NCBI GenBank assembly: GCA_025345505.1
Contig: JANVCC010000040.1
Span: 15,175,356-15,239,355, forward strand
Source of the DNA: Todiramphus chloris collaris
Lineage: Eukaryota; Chordata; Aves; Coraciiformes; Alcedinidae
DNA: 64,000 nt
Direction of reading: 5' to 3'
The first letter of the stretch is position 1; every line of letters starts with the position of its first letter. Under the pieces are notes generated by a model. The model did no database searches. It saw only the letters and a list, made by a program, of their open reading frames with translations, and was not told where the DNA came from. The translations under genes and the position numbers were made by a program. Shown here one piece after another: positions 22,601 to 34,679 of the stretch.

Positions 22601-25600
22601 CACAAGCTAGAAATTCACATACACCTAGATTTTTTAATCTATGTGTGTGTACATGTATGTCTATATATACACACGTGTGTACTTTTCTGCATACACGTGT
22701 GCACACATACATGTATATCTATAAGTACATATGTGTACAGAGATGTCTGGCTGTATATATGTGTACACACACACACAAAATGTGTAAAGAAGCCAGTGGA
22801 TAAAAAGAAACACACAAATGCACCGTGGCATGAGAGGGCTACTGAGCCATGGAGTCCTGCATCAGTTCTAAGCAGATGCATTAGCAGAACTCTGAGCCTA
22901 GTGGAAGCCTTTTTTGATCAGCAAAAGAAACCACGCCCTCGGGAGACAGGCAGCTCTCTGTCATGTTCTCACATTTAAACACTTGGCTTTCATGAGACTC
23001 CTGCTTTAGTAATCCCCCAAGTCTTTGTGATTTAAACTTAACTCTTCAGGAAGTCTGCTCTTTCTTTTCTCTAGAGCTGGATGACAAGTGATACAGATAA
23101 TAAATATGAAAAGTGACAGGTGAGAGATCTTTCTATGAGTTTGGCAACATCACCATGATGGCTAAGGATTAATTTAAGATTCTCTAGTGTCCATTTGGTG
23201 TTAAAAGATTACCAACGCACCTCCTTTCTTGAACTGCTCATTTCCTTTCTCCTTCAGTGTTGTGCTCTCCTTCCTTCTCTTCTACAAAAGAAAAGACAAC
23301 GTCTCAAAGTATTTAATTGAAATGAACAAGTAGGTCAGCTGCAGTTCCAAATAAAGTATGAATGGAAATCAGAATAGAAAATAACTTGAAGAACGTTAAG
23401 TAGTACCAAGATGGCTTGCTTGTAGTCACTGTGACATGGACACGAAACACTGGATTGTAACAGAAAGGCAATTAAAAAAAAGCACCAAGTGATGGACAAC
23501 AGTCAGTATGCAGAAAGAGCATTCAGTGAATTACATGATTTAGACCATACATTAGCTTTCTAGCTGGCTGTTTGCTTCTCCTTTCTGACTATATTTAACT
23601 CAATCAGTGCAGGTCAACTATAGAGAATATATTTGAGATGCAAAGTCTTGCTTGAAACAATTCCCCCTCAGAAATTCATAGTTACGTTCCGAGAAGTACA
23701 AAGCACATTGAGCTGTCTGCATTAGCAACAGGACCACGGCTAATACAGCCCTGAAAGATCTCTTATGCAGGGTGACTAAACCATTAAAGCTCCCGAGACA
23801 GGAAGATTGTTCTGTTATACAGTGAAAATTGCACACGCTGAGCAGAGTTGTGTTTTCAACCATGAATATCTTAATAGTACTCTTGGCACAAGTGAAGTTG
23901 ACGTGCACGCTCTTAGCCTTTGACACAGAAAACACAGGATGTCACCAAGCCATCTCTGCAGCCTATTTACAATGGAAGTCTTTCACATGCAGACATACCT
24001 CACACGAGTAAAACCAAGGCCACACAAGGCAGGCAGGAACATCGAGAAGCAGTGGTCGTGTTTGAGAGTCATTTTTATGGGAGAAAAATGATAATCTGAC
24101 CGCTGATTTTGCGTGCGTACAAAAAGGACTTAGATCAAGGTGGCTGTAAGTTACAGATCCTTGAGCAATTAAAAAGCCAACAGTAGGAAAAGGAGCAGTT
24201 CCCTTTCCTGCAGATAGTGTAAATCAAGGATTAATGCAATTATCAATATCGCAGAGAACATCTCCTTGGAAACAGCTAAATATAGTGCTCTTTGTGGAGC
24301 GCTGCACCATCTCGCAGCTCTGCCAAGTAGCTGACAAACAATGCAAAAATCAGAGCTTCTCTCCTCTTGCTTTTATTGGTTTTGGAAAGTAATTCACTTG
24401 CCCATTGTCACCATCTTAGTAAGAACAGATCACAACGCTCTGAAAACTTCCAGTTGGTGCTTTCCAAGGGGATGAACGCAGCCCAATTTCGGCACGTAAG
24501 ACATAAGCTGTCTTAAAAAGCACAGATTCTTTCTGTTGATGCAGGATTCTGCTGCTCAGCACATGGGGTATGCAATTGCATTTGAAAGCTGCACCCAAAC
24601 TGTTGAAACACCAAGCCAAACAGCTCCAGCAAGGTCACTGCCACACGCACAGCTGGCCCTTCAAATAAAGCAATTTTTTAAGCATCTTGGATGCGAGAGG
24701 GAAAGCTAGCACAACAGGAGTCATTTTCATACCAGTGAATAAAGCAGAGGGATTTTGGCACAGAACAGGTTTGGAGATGATGATCCTGCTGGAAAAATCC
24801 TAGAGATCTACATAGGCAACCCTCATTCAAGAAAAGGGATGCTTGAAACACTGGCCATACTGACTTCATTGCTCATGACCTATTTAGATCTGGCCTTTAA
24901 GTGCCATTAACTGATTCACTCTTGCATAAGGTAGAGTTACAACACTACGATAACAAAAGAAGATCTACAGCCATGATACTCCTGATGCAAAACCCCCAAG
25001 AATCAAGGAATACTGGATGAAAACCTTTCCCTGTTTCATTTTGTTAAAATTATCACAAAATATTACCCATTCGCCCCAGTTAAGTGTTAAACATTAATAT
25101 AAAAAGTGATTTGCAGCAAGAAGGCTTCAGGAGAACCAATATTCTGGGGAATATCAAATATTTGTAAAATATTAGAGAAAAAAAGAAGAGTAAAAGGAGC
25201 AAAGAATTTCCTTTTTTGGGTAGCCAAGAGGATTGTGGCCTAGAGTCTCAACAGCACAGAAGAAAGACCAAAATGGCCATGCTGCCTGGGGAAACGTGGA
25301 CAGATAAAAGTTCTGAGCAACTGAAGAGCCTAAGGACCACCACACCAGAGACGACACAGCTCTCCTCCTCCAAAAAGCCTGGCCCTTGGCACATCCTCTT
25401 GTCTAAACTGCACAAACTCAAGGGACAGAGGACTATTAGTCACATAACTACGCATGCCAGTGGCAGTCTTGTGGTCACTTCTGCCTGTCTGCCCCAAAAG
25501 GTGTTGCCTAAGCATGTTTCAGAAGCCAGCAGCATTGTTAAGAACACTGTAGATGGTTTTGCAGCTTACTCAGCTCCCTGGAAAGCAGCAATGCAAACAC

Positions 25601-28600
25601 CATGGTCCTGGTTCAAAACTGGTACTTCTGTTACAGCTTGACCAACGTTTTCAAGATACCCCTTTAGTACAGGTTTCTGACTGCCCCTTAAGTTCCAAAC
25701 TGCATTTTTCAAAGGAGTAAAAAATCCATAGGGTACTTCATGCATCATTCTGGATCTGCATTTAAAGTGTGACCCAGAAGTGCCACACAGTAGTGGACTA
25801 TCCCCAAAAGCAAATCCCTCTGGCTGTTTCACAGAAGGCAATAGCATCCATTTCAGGCTGCCACACCCTCAACGCATCGCCCTCTAAAGCACACCAGGCA
25901 TTTGTGAAACAAATATGGAATTTATTCCTCCACGTATACATTTCTTGAACAGAAAAGCAGTGGGAAGTCAACTATTTTGGCTGGATTTAACCTGAAAGGA
26001 CTGCTCCAATGGATGCTGCTAGAATCTGTCTCCTATTCAAATTCAGGGTAAAAAAACTAAACAAAACAACAAAAAAAAAACCCATAAACCAATAGAAAAC
26101 TAAGCCACTGTTAGAAGACCTCTTCACTCAGTATGCTAAATTTACAGCTTCAACAGACAATAGTAAATTGACTGGTCATCAGTTTACTGTGATCATATCA
26201 GCCTAGAGTGAAAAAATCATAAGTGACTTGTCCTTGGGACAAATTTTGCACAATGTCATTTCAGTGTCCCTACCCAATCATTTTTCAGAAGAAGATTTAA
26301 GTAGCTGCAGGGCAGGCTACCCTTTCCTCAGCGAGGGAAGTAGGTCAGGCTGAACTCCTAGAATGCTCTGCCTAAGGAAAAAGATATCTTGACCCACTAC
26401 ATTCCCTGAGCCTGCTCATAGATGATGCTGGGGCCAGTCACAACTTCCCCAGCTTACACCCCAGCGTGCTTTTCTGCTATTCAAAGTCTGCAAAACCTCA
26501 AGGGTTTGGGGTTTTTTTGTTTTTTTTTTTGCAAATTTTATTAACACAAAGGTGAGAAAAAATCCAAGTGGCAGGCGTTAGGTTTTGATGTGCAAAGTAA
26601 AAAAAAATTATGTTTGAAGTCCAGAAGTAATCACTGCATTTAACTAGCTATATGATTGTTAAAGGATCCCATGAGAAATGCTTCCAGATTTGAATACTGA
26701 ATTCCAATTGTCCCTATTCTGAAGAAATTAGGATCATAACATAAACCTGCCTGGCAAGCAAGAGGTACCAAAGATTAAGGCCTGAGCTGAAGTAATGAGA
26801 AAATACAGCTTGGCCTTCAGACAGTAAAGTATAACAATTCAAAAGAAAGGCCATCAAATACAAGCCCTGTATCTCAGCCACTCTGTCAAAAAAACCCTCA
26901 GGGTCAAAAATAAAAGCATTAAAACATTGTTCTGCTACTAGGGAAGAAAGCAGCCTACACATTTCCACTCTGTTTCGGAAGCAACCAATGTAACAAAAGC
27001 GCTGGAAGTGAAATCCTTAACATAGCTGGTGAGAGCTGAAGGACGAACGCTGTCTGTTTGCAGTGCTTCCAAGTGTGCCTCCCCTGGCTGTTCTTATGCA
27101 TTCCGTTTGATCAATTCATTTAACTTTGCTAGAGAACTGTTCTTGGCTCCAGTTTTGTCAAGAGAGCAAATGTGAGCTCTCTTCTCCGCACGGCTATTTA
27201 TACAGCGTGACAACGCACATCTGCCCCTCCCGTACCCTTTCGTAAGGTCACCAAGTAGCAGTCAATTTAAAATTACTGGAGTTCAAAGGGTTCACAGAAG
27301 CAAGGAATTTAAACAGATCAAGAATCTATTTTTCAGCTTCAAATACAAGCTGTTTCCAAGTCTTCCACCAGCAGCCATCTGCTTCCCCCTGCAGTTTTGT
27401 GAAGCGATTGCCGTTATCACGCAGTCAAGGATTTGAATTTCAATTTAAGGTCGGTAGTCACTCAAAAGGATCCTTTTGCAAACCTTGCTAGAGTTGCCCC
27501 TTGAAAAGTGTCCTACATCTGCCCTCTCCACTCAAGAGCTAGAGTGGAGTCTGGCCAGTATCTGCTCATTCATTGCAGCTCCACTGTAAAGATGCCTTAA
27601 TCTCTCTCCTGACAGATCACAATTTTCTCCTGAAATTGTGAGCAGCGCTTCCAGAGACAATCAGTCACATCCACTCATGAAAGTCAGTTGAAGTTAGCAC
27701 GCCAGACCGACTGTGCCTGACTATTCCCGAGCGACAATACCTGCCATTCAGTCCTTCCTGGTTCAGAGGCAACAGCCTCAGGCAGAAAAAGTGGAGCTGA
27801 CCCCTTAATCCATCATCGCCACAAGTCCGAAAGGTCTCCATTTGACATGAGTGACTTTCAGAGGAAAGCAAAAATTAATGTAAGACTAAAATCAGACAAC
27901 GGCACTGACAGAAGGTGGACTTTCAGTCTTTCCATTACATTGACATCCAGTTTTTGATACTTGTTTAAAAAACTTGACTCAAAGAGCAACAAATCACACG
28001 GTGAGATTACAACTCGGGTTTTATCCACGTTCTTCTCACCAGCACCTGGAATTACTCTAGCAGATACAGATGCACTTCCCAAATGTACTTCTTCAAGCTT
28101 TGATTAACTCAGGAAATGTGCCAGGATATTTTGGTCCATTTTACAAGCCAGAAGACAGGGCAGTTTTAGCCTAGCAATCTCTTTTCCTCTAGTTTGACCC
28201 AATCAGTAACATATTTAACACTGGTGCTGTATACAGGATGCAGGTTGTTGAAGTAGGTCATTTGAATGAGGGGATCACCTTGTATTACACTGCCCAAGAT
28301 TGCATCCTGACACCTCCAAAACCTAATTGCCTTGCAAGTTTTATTGCTATACAAAATCATTTTGAATGCTGAGGAGAAAATAGATCTGTTCCTTATTGGT
28401 ATTTGTCAGCAATTTACACAGTAAGTCTTACTGCTGTGCAGTCAGGTGGATTATGTGTTAATAATATGGGGTTTTTTTTTGTTTGATCCCATAATTCTTC
28501 CTGGAAACAGTTCTGAGACCATCTCCAAGTGATCAACACCCGAGGACTGCTCCAAAATATGACTCACTTTGCTGTACCCCGTATCTTCCATTTTGTACCT

Positions 28601-31600
28601 CAGCTTTTATTTTCTAAAGACAGCAGATCTGACAGAGCTGAGTTTACTGTACTTTATCGGACAGATGGAACTAGGAAAACCACCAAATGCTGAAATGAAT
28701 GACTACACCTGAGAAGCCATCTCAGAAGAACTCTCAGATCAGTTCTTCGACCCCTTGAGATGCAAATTCTATACAGAAGCCAGAATTTATCAAAGAACAA
28801 TGGCATGGACCTAAAGCATGGGAAAGAGTGAGGAGAGGAGCAGTTTAAAGAAATTTCTTGCTTAAGACAATGTTCTCTAACACATTGCAGAGCTTCTGGA
28901 GAAAACAGAAAAAAGGAAAGAAAAGAAGTTTAATTGTTTTACCCCAAACTGAAGAAATCTCAGTTGTAACTCAAAAATACTCTTTCAATGATCAGCTTCA
29001 CTTAACTCTGTAAGAGTGGCCAACAAGATACTGATCAAGAATCTCCACTACTAGAGCTGCATTCCTTGTCCTGCTGACACATTTTCTAGTGTGGAAACAG
29101 AAGCTGAGCACGATTACAACCAGCGTAGCTCAAATGCACACCTAATAGCCCAAAGAAGGGAACTACTGCCAAGGAACATTATTCCAGGGTCTTAAAGCAG
29201 CCTGAAAGAAGTGTTCTATATCCAAAATAAGAGATTACTAAGTCAGGTGCTTAAGTCTTTGCCAGACAATGCCCAAAGAACAAGACAACATCTGTCACGA
29301 TGGAAGAGCACGAGGGATTCTGAATCTTGCTGTTGGATAAGCTCATAATTAATGGATGCCTCTCCATAAGAGGACCAGGTCAGAGCGAAACAATTACCAT
29401 GGAACAGCTGTTGGGTGTCTTCTGATTAATTCTGCAGACTAGCCCAATGTCAAAGCCATCACTGTCAATGACAACTAACCAGAAAAATCTGTTTGTAATG
29501 CATCAAAAGCAATTTACTGCTCAGTGCCTCTGCTGAGACAGCACTCAGCATGCTTTTGAAACAATTAAATCTTATAAAAAATGAATTTTGTTTCAGGCTG
29601 CTTAATTCTTAGCAAGCTGAGAGTTGCAATTCCAGGTTCTATGCTACAACTGTTTTTAAGAATATTCCTTGCAGGTTTGTGTTCTTACTTTGCTTCATCG
29701 TGCAGAGAAGACTTCTTAGGGTATCGGTACCTTTTCCCTGCAAGTAGTTCCTGTTGCTTAAAGAGAATCTCACTGTATGGGGCTCTGGAAAGATAACAGA
29801 GAAAAGAGACAACCACTTGCTTCTTTACTTTGATCTCTGCAGCAGCTTCTGCATGGCTAAGAACTTCTGCCACGAAAGCTTGCACATAGGATACACATAA
29901 ATACACAGAGAGAGGACTTGAATCTGTCTTTGCAACTCCAAAATAAATCAGAGACTTTCTTTTCTACAGCTGAGTTACATCACTCAAAATAACTTATTTA
30001 TTAAAGCTGCTAAAAGATAACAACAGGCTTAGGCTAAAAAACAAAGCAAAACAAACCAACTATTAAGGTGTAGATTAGATTTAAGCAGGGCTATCACCCA
30101 TAGCTCCACATGACTTGAGTGCATAGATCATGGCTGGTGCAGCAACCATAGCTCCCAGGAAGTTTTTCTTATTTAGGCAAGTAGTCTAATTGCAGAAAAT
30201 CCATCTACCCCTGTGTGCCATCATGAGGCTGCCATCTGACGTCTGCTTTTACCAGCACTGCCCTTGATCTAAAAATACAGCATTATTTTTCACCTGAATC
30301 ATTCCCCTAACTGGTTCACGGCGCATTCAGGGGAGAGGTGTGCTAGCACCATGAAGGGCTGAGAACAACTGATCAAAGACTGAACAGCAAGCACAGCACC
30401 GCTGCCGAGTGTCTGGTCACAACCAAAACAGTCAAATAAACAAGTTGGAATATTTCTGCCTCATTTTCTCCAGCTGCAAAATAAAATATAATGAAAAAAA
30501 AGGAAAAAACCCAATCATGGTGCCCTTCTCAAAAATGTCCTTTTGAGTAACTGGAAGGAGGTTTCAAGTGTTTGAAAAACTCTGAATAAGTAGAGCAGCT
30601 GTTTTCTGGCTGTAACTGCCACATTTTTTTCTTAAAAGCTGATCATTTAGCAGATTTTCATAATCAAAATATACAGAACATCCCTTTTAAAAATAAAGAT
30701 AAAATAACATTTGTAGCCATCAGTTCCAAGTACTATGAGGAAGGTCAGACTGTCAATTCAGGAAGGACTCATCCCCATGCTTTTATTACACAGAGAAGGT
30801 AAGGTGATGCAGGGCAAAAGGGGCTACTTCAATAGTTACAGCAACTGCTGTAAGCTTCTAATTCCCCTCTAGTTTCTGGATTTCTCAAGTTCTACTTATA
30901 AGGGATACCAACAATATTTTGTTAGAGGAAAAAAATAGCTATATTTTAAAAACTACTTATATAATCCACTCAGGAAGCCCTCTATGGAACATAAACAAAG
31001 TTCACAGTGTAGTAATACTTATGGTGACACCAAGAGATGGAATCCCTTCGTTTCATTTGGTAGAATCGTAAACCAAGCTGAAGGGCACAATTGCTCAATA
31101 CCACTGGAAATAAACCTGCAGAAAGATGAGAACTGCAGCTGTCTCAATACTTTCTCCGTGGAAATCTTTCTGGCTTCAAACAGTTCTTATTTTGTACTCC
31201 TGTAGCACCTTCCAATGGAGTTCCACAAAGCCGAATGCGAGTATTCAATATTCGTCAATCTTTTGCTCATTTTACAGAAGGCAAAAGAAAAATGTGGGCA
31301 AAATTAAATGATAATAATACAACAACAAGAGCAGCATGAAAAGACACCCAGTTTCCAGGCTTGCTGCTCTTTCTAGAGCTTATTTCTATGACACAATTTC
31401 CCCTCAGCTTTTAGCATTTTCTCTCTGAAACTCTCGAGCTGCGTCCAAATCGCAGGCTGCTGCAGAACCCTCACTGTTACTCACAAGGACAATGCTCCTT
31501 GTTGTACATGTGACAAATACAAACAGAAAAAAATGGACTCTTCAGTCTAAACTGGAGAAAACACAAGGACAGTGTGAAGTTTTTTTCCTGTGTAGTGAGT

Positions 31601-34600
31601 ACTTCAAGGAAAGTAAGTATTGCCCTCTGTTCAGCACCTGAGAATGCATTCGGAGAATTCACAGTTTTGGTGTTCCCCCCATACAAAAAAAAAAAAAACC
31701 ACAAAAACCAACAAAACACAAATAAACCCAAACATTGACTTCCCAGGGAGGGTCCAGCACAGGGCCCCCAGGGTGGTCAGGATGCTGGAGACCACGACCT
31801 GAGCAGACAGCCTTGGAGAACCGAGTTTGTTCAGCCTTAGGAAAAGGTAGCTGAGGGGAGACTTCATAGCTAGAGAAAAGGAAGGTGGACTTGTCCTGCA
31901 GGGATGCAGAAGAAGGGCCAGTGGTCACAAGCTGCAACAAAGGGGATTCTAATTAAATATAAGGAAAAAAATTTCCACCGTGAGGGTAATTAAACACGAG
32001 AATAGGGGCCCAGAGAGGCTGCACAGTCTCCAGACTCTCAGATGCGTATCTGGCTCTGGGCAGGCTGAGCTATTTGATCTAATTTGGAGCAGGGGGTTGG
32101 ACTAGGCCTCCAGAGGGCCTTTTGGGGTAAAGGATGCATCAGATAAACTCCTGAAATTGCCCCCCATCCCATCCTGTTATTCAGTACTAGATCTCAGAGT
32201 ACTGCAACTGGCAAGCACCATATGGGCATTTTACAGAGGTGCAAACTGAGAGGCAGAGATGAAGTGATTTCCACAAGGTCAAAGAGCAGAAAACCGTAAC
32301 ATTTAGTTTCATACCTACTTCAGAAATTATATTCTGAATTCCCTTTCCCCACAAGTCCCATATTGCTTTTCTACCTCAAAGAACTTCTACATTAACATAA
32401 TAATCTGAACTACAGATGAAAACCTATTTTTTGCTTTTGCTGATGTATTTTGGTCAGAAATCCCACCCTACCAGCAAGGGAACTATTGGAGCCACAACTG
32501 GATTAAATTTCTGTATACTGGTTTGTAACAAAAGTTTTAGGTGTTTGGTTGCCTCTGGAGTCCTAGCTCTGCATATTTCTGCCCCTCAGCTTCTATTTAC
32601 AGTAGCTGACAGTAAGACCATGGCACATTCGAGTTACTGCCGAGTTCCCCCCTCATTCCAGCTTTTTTGGGCCAGATGTAGCCAGCATTTCTTTGCTTAT
32701 CCAACACAGACAGGGCTGGCCATCAGTTAAGAAAGTGTGGCCCAGCTTTACCAAGTCAGATGAATTAGAAAACATCAGTCTGCCTGTATTGAAGAGCAAT
32801 AACTCCCCATAAAACCACTGAAACATTCATACTATTGTAAGCACTTTAAAAAAATTAACTTCATGTGACCATTCATTTCTTCTCTTTCATCAAATGCCTC
32901 ATTTTAGCAGTACTTGTCCATTACGTGGTAATTTCTTCTGCTGCTCCTGATGATTTGGGAGTTTCCACAATAAAAACTATACAGCATGTTGTCTTCCTCC
33001 ACAAAGTAATATTTTCCTAAGATGCTACCCACCTCTTCCTGTCACCTGCCTTTCCTCTCTCCCTCCCTCATCATAGTCACTTTGACCCATCACCTATGAC
33101 CCAAACTGCACCAATAGCCTTTCAGCAAGGAATCCATTTCCTTTATTAAATTAAGATCTAATTCATGCCTACAGAATAAAATAAAGTTTGCTGAAGTCTT
33201 CACTTCAGTTACAACATGTCAGAATTCCATCTTCTTCCCCAACTGCCAAATACAGTATCACTTTTCATCACTACTTCCATTTTCAGTACAAGTAACTGCT
33301 CGTTTGGATAATTAAACCAGATTTTAAGAGGCTGGATCTGTTCTTTGAAACATGATCTGTTCAAGAGGCCAAGCTACATAACTTGTCAAAACCACAGTGT
33401 TTTAAATAAACAAAGAAAGATAATTACAAGGTTTTTTTATGTTGGGACACAGATTTGAGTTCAGTATCTTTACTTCCCCAACATTTGCAAAACTAAAGTT
33501 GAAAAAAATTAGGAATAAAATGATAATCCATAATGAGTAGAAAGCCTTCATCATTTCCTGTGAGAACAAAAGTACCAGCAGTGACTTAAGAAGGCTTTTT
33601 TTTTTTCTTCTAACTTCAAGAAAAGTTCAGTCTTTTTTGTCTAACTTGACCATAATATCTCAGAACACTGAAAACTAACTGCAGTCAAGTGACACCACTG
33701 ACTGAGGGTCAAAAAAGCTCATTCACAGACTTACAGGGGAGTAAACATGGTTACAGGAGCTGCTGGACTTCCTTTAAGACCCATTTCATTACTTCCCACA
33801 ACATTATCCAGTTTGTTACCCAAACATTTTGTCCAGTGTAACTGCACTGAAAGCAAACAGGACCACACATTTAACGTGTTTTGTTTCATTAAATATTCAG
33901 TAATCTATAGGAATATTTTAAGATCTAATCCCAATTAGTTCTATTTCATAAACCAGCCTTTCAGATATGAAAGCTGTCCTGAAACCTGCTCTCAGTTTTG
34001 AAAAAGCACCTTGCTGATTAGCTAATTGGGTGAAAACAATAAATGCATACAACCTAAACAACATGCAACAGGGAGATTTTTGTTTCTCATCATCTCTCTG
34101 AGTCACAATAACCTTACACACGCGTGAAGTTAGACAAAAATCTGCAAAGGTGATTAAGAACAAGGAGGAAAGCTAACAAAAATATCTGCTACCTAAAAGA
34201 AGAGATTAAGAACCATAAAACTTGACACACAACAGAAGTTTTCAATGTTCGTTTTCATGCCAGTCACAGACCACTCAGGAACATGACACTGAAATGTATC
34301 TTTTTATATTCAACACTGGTACTTTGGATTACCTGTTTTTCCTCCTCTGGCATATTTTTTTCCAGTTCTAGTAAGTATTCTTCATCTAGTTCTGTCTGCT
34401 TCCTTGAGCTAGCCTCATCATTCTGTACATTCCCTTCATCATCCAGCACAGGTTCTTTTGCCTCAAAGGAGTCACGACAGTCATGGAAATACTCATCTGT
34501 TGTTGCAGGGTCTTTGACTGAAGATGGTGGATATCCACTTTCGGGGTTCTGGGGATTCTGTGCATCTTTGGGGACAGTCTCTGAAGACTCCTGATCAGAG

Positions 34601-34656
34601 AGCTTTAAGTCATCAAGTAATTTTTCAGGTGAACTTGCATCTTTAAACTCTTCCAT
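4519..34656 (-). CDS. TTC1: TTC1, tetratricopeptide repeat protein 1 (complete coding gene, 7 coding exons)
   Basis: Joined exons 34333-34656, 23221-23281, 21231-21343, 18173-18209, 16475-16623, 11212-11266 and 4519-4652 total 873 nt, giving 290 residues plus stop (human TTC1 has 292). The N-terminal ~108 residues are acidic and disordered, with a conserved ELDEEYL-ELEKNM block. Three TPR motifs follow at about 114-147, 151-184 and 185-218, including [28 protein letters not shown] and [20 protein letters not shown] basic/acidic helix (229-246) and a conserved tail, [16 protein letters not shown] to NPNNNR, close the protein. TTC1 is known as a cytosolic adaptor that binds Hsp90-type chaperones, Ras and G-alpha subunits through its TPRs. 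Every coding junction has AG/GT borders and matching phase (0,1,0,1,0,1). The start is the first ATG of the first coding exon. No break or missing residue is seen; the gene looks functional. Confidence 0.97.
8002..8045. repeat. tandem duplication of 22 bp
   Basis: Two exact adjacent copies of TAGCAACAAAACCTGCTTTT plus TC, followed by TAG. Likely a recent slippage duplication. Confidence 0.9.
10403..10605 (-). mobile_element. CR1 LINE 3' fragment
   Basis: Contains TTTGGGCTGGAAAGGACCTT, AAAGATCATCTGGTTCCAAC, CCTGCCATGGGCAGGGACAC and the CAGCCTGGCCTTGAACACTT block, the complement of the avian CR1 3' region. It lacks the terminal ATTCTATGA repeats and is 5' truncated, as most CR1 copies are. Confidence 0.9.
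11212..11266 (-). CDS. TTC1: TTC1 coding exon 6 of 7 (codons 229-247)
   Basis: Acceptor CTCTCTCTCCACAG, donor GTAAGT. Encodes [18 protein letters not shown] plus the first base of a Gly codon, matching the human helix after TPR3. 55 nt, phase 0 in and phase 1 out. Confidence 0.95.
12109..12170. repeat. A/C-rich low-complexity sequence
   Basis: Irregular runs of A interrupted by CCCC or CC, with no fixed period. Confidence 0.7.
13850..14078 (+). mobile_element. CR1 LINE 3' fragment
   Basis: Contains TTAGGAAGAAATTCTTTCCT, GTGAGGCTGGTGAGACACTG, GGATGCCCCATCCCTGGAAG, then CTAGATGATCTCTAAGGTCC and CTTCCACCCCAAACCACTTT with a decayed tail. This is the sense 3' end of CR1. The reading frames on the opposite strand are shadows. 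Confidence 0.9.
14492..14508 (+). repeat. homopolymer run of 17 G
   Basis: Seventeen consecutive G on the + strand (C on the TTC1 sense strand), immediately next to a short CpG-rich segment (about 14525-14600). Confidence 0.9.
16475..16623 (-). CDS. TTC1: TTC1 coding exon 5 of 7 (codons 179-228)
   Basis: Acceptor TTTCTAG, donor GTAAGC. Completes an Ala codon, then [20 protein letters not shown] through [13 protein letters not shown] and HQAREACM. This is TPR3 and the start of the following helix, almost identical to human. 149 nt. Confidence 0.96.
16624..18172 (-). other. TTC1: TTC1 intron 5
   Basis: 1.5 kb of AT-rich sequence with a short C run near 17580. No repeat or coding signal is recognised. 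Confidence 0.8.
18173..18209 (-). CDS. TTC1: TTC1 coding exon 4 of 7 (codons 167-179)
   Basis: A 37-nt micro-exon encoding [12 protein letters not shown] plus one base. Acceptor TTGTGTTCTAG, donor GTATGT. It lies inside TPR2 and keeps the phase (0 in, 1 out), so skipping it would shift the frame. Confidence 0.95.
18819..18986 (-). mobile_element. CR1 LINE, 3' part (interrupted by an LTR)
   Basis: ATCATAGAATGGCAGGGGGT, GGAAGGGACCTCTGGAGCTC, then CAACCCCCCTGTCAGAGCAG and the block ending in CTCTCTGGGCAGCCCAGG are the complement of a CR1 3' end. The element resumes at 19675 after the inserted LTR. Confidence 0.9.
18987..19674 (+). mobile_element. solo LTR of an endogenous retrovirus, nested in CR1
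   Basis: A 688-bp block starts TGTCCTGGTTTGAGTGAGAA, ends CCTAAACCCTGACA and interrupts an otherwise collinear CR1. The TG...CA ends and the TGTCCTGG start are as in avian ERVL-type LTRs. It is flanked by near-identical CAGGC and CAGGA (4 of 5 bases), consistent with a short target duplication. The right half has an A/T-rich patch (19505-19530) followed by a T/C-rich stretch, like the poly(A) and U5 region of LTRs. No internal retroviral genes are present. Open stretches of up to 159 codons within it are chance. Confidence 0.75.
19675..19838 (-). mobile_element. CR1 LINE, 5' continuation of the interrupted copy
   Basis: CAGGATCTGTCCCTCTCACA, then GAAGTTTCTCCTCCTGTTGA, GGTGGCACTTCCTGTGTTTC, CAGGGCACCACTGACAAGAG and GAGATTTGTAACCACTCATA. 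These are the next blocks of the same minus-strand CR1 that stops at 18986. Confidence 0.9.
21231..21343 (-). CDS. TTC1: TTC1 coding exon 3 of 7 (codons 129-166)
   Basis: Acceptor TCTGCAG, donor GTGAAT. Encodes the Asp of the split codon, then [20 protein letters not shown] and [12 protein letters not shown], i.e. the second helix of TPR1 and the first helix of TPR2. 113 nt, phase 1 in and 0 out. Confidence 0.96.
22030..22152 (+). mobile_element. CR1 LINE 3' end
   Basis: CAACCTGCTCTAGGGGGAGG, TGTCCCTGCCCACGGCAGGG, then TCATCTTTAAGGCCCCTTCC and the terminal TTCTATGATTCTGTGA. A short, relatively well preserved sense-strand 3' end with its tail. Confidence 0.92.
22637..22780. repeat. degenerate TG/CA and TA alternating repeat
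   Basis: Stretches such as ATGTGTGTGTACATGTATGT, TATATACACACGTGTGTAC and GTGTACACACACACACA alternate purine and pyrimidine. They form imperfect inverted repeats. Open frames on both strands are artefacts of the repeat. Confidence 0.85.
23221..23281 (-). CDS. TTC1: TTC1 coding exon 2 of 7 (codons 109-129)
   Basis: Acceptor CTTTTGTAG, donor GTGCGT. Encodes [20 protein letters not shown] plus one base, the basic linker and the first helix of TPR1. 61 nt. Confidence 0.95.
23282..34332 (-). other. TTC1: TTC1 intron 2 (largest)
   Basis: 11 kb of mostly unique AT-rich sequence. Recognised contents are a CR1 (31737-32145), an A-rich patch just before it, short A or T runs (about 26045-26090 and 26510-26530), and nothing else. 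No other coding exon was recognised on either strand. Confidence 0.75.
31737..32145 (+). mobile_element. CR1 LINE fragment, about 410 bp
   Basis: GGGTCCAGCACAGGGCCCCC, GATGCTGGAGACCACGACCT, GGTAGCTGAGGGGAGACTTC, CAGTGGTCACAAGCTGCAAC and GGGGTTGGACTAGGCCTCCA follow the order of the CR1 3' half. It is old and lacks the terminal repeat tail. An A-rich stretch (31686-31730) directly precedes it. Confidence 0.85.
34333..34656 (-). CDS. TTC1: TTC1 first coding exon (codons 1-108)
   Basis: The ATG at 34654-34656 opens [20 protein letters not shown]. The exon continues through an acidic, low-complexity region with [11 protein letters not shown] and [20 protein letters not shown], both recognisable in human TTC1, to a donor GTAATC at 34332. 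The acceptor is probably the AG at 34680-34681, leaving about 23 nt of 5'UTR in this exon. The variable acidic part is the least conserved piece of the protein, as in other vertebrates. Confidence 0.95.
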
Positions 34657-34679
34657 GCTGGACTTCTTGAAGGGGCTGG

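Larger units (their letters stand above)
21344..23220 (-). other. TTC1: TTC1 intron 3
   Basis: 1.9 kb with a CR1 (22030-22152) and an alternating purine-pyrimidine repeat (22637-22780). Confidence 0.8.
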
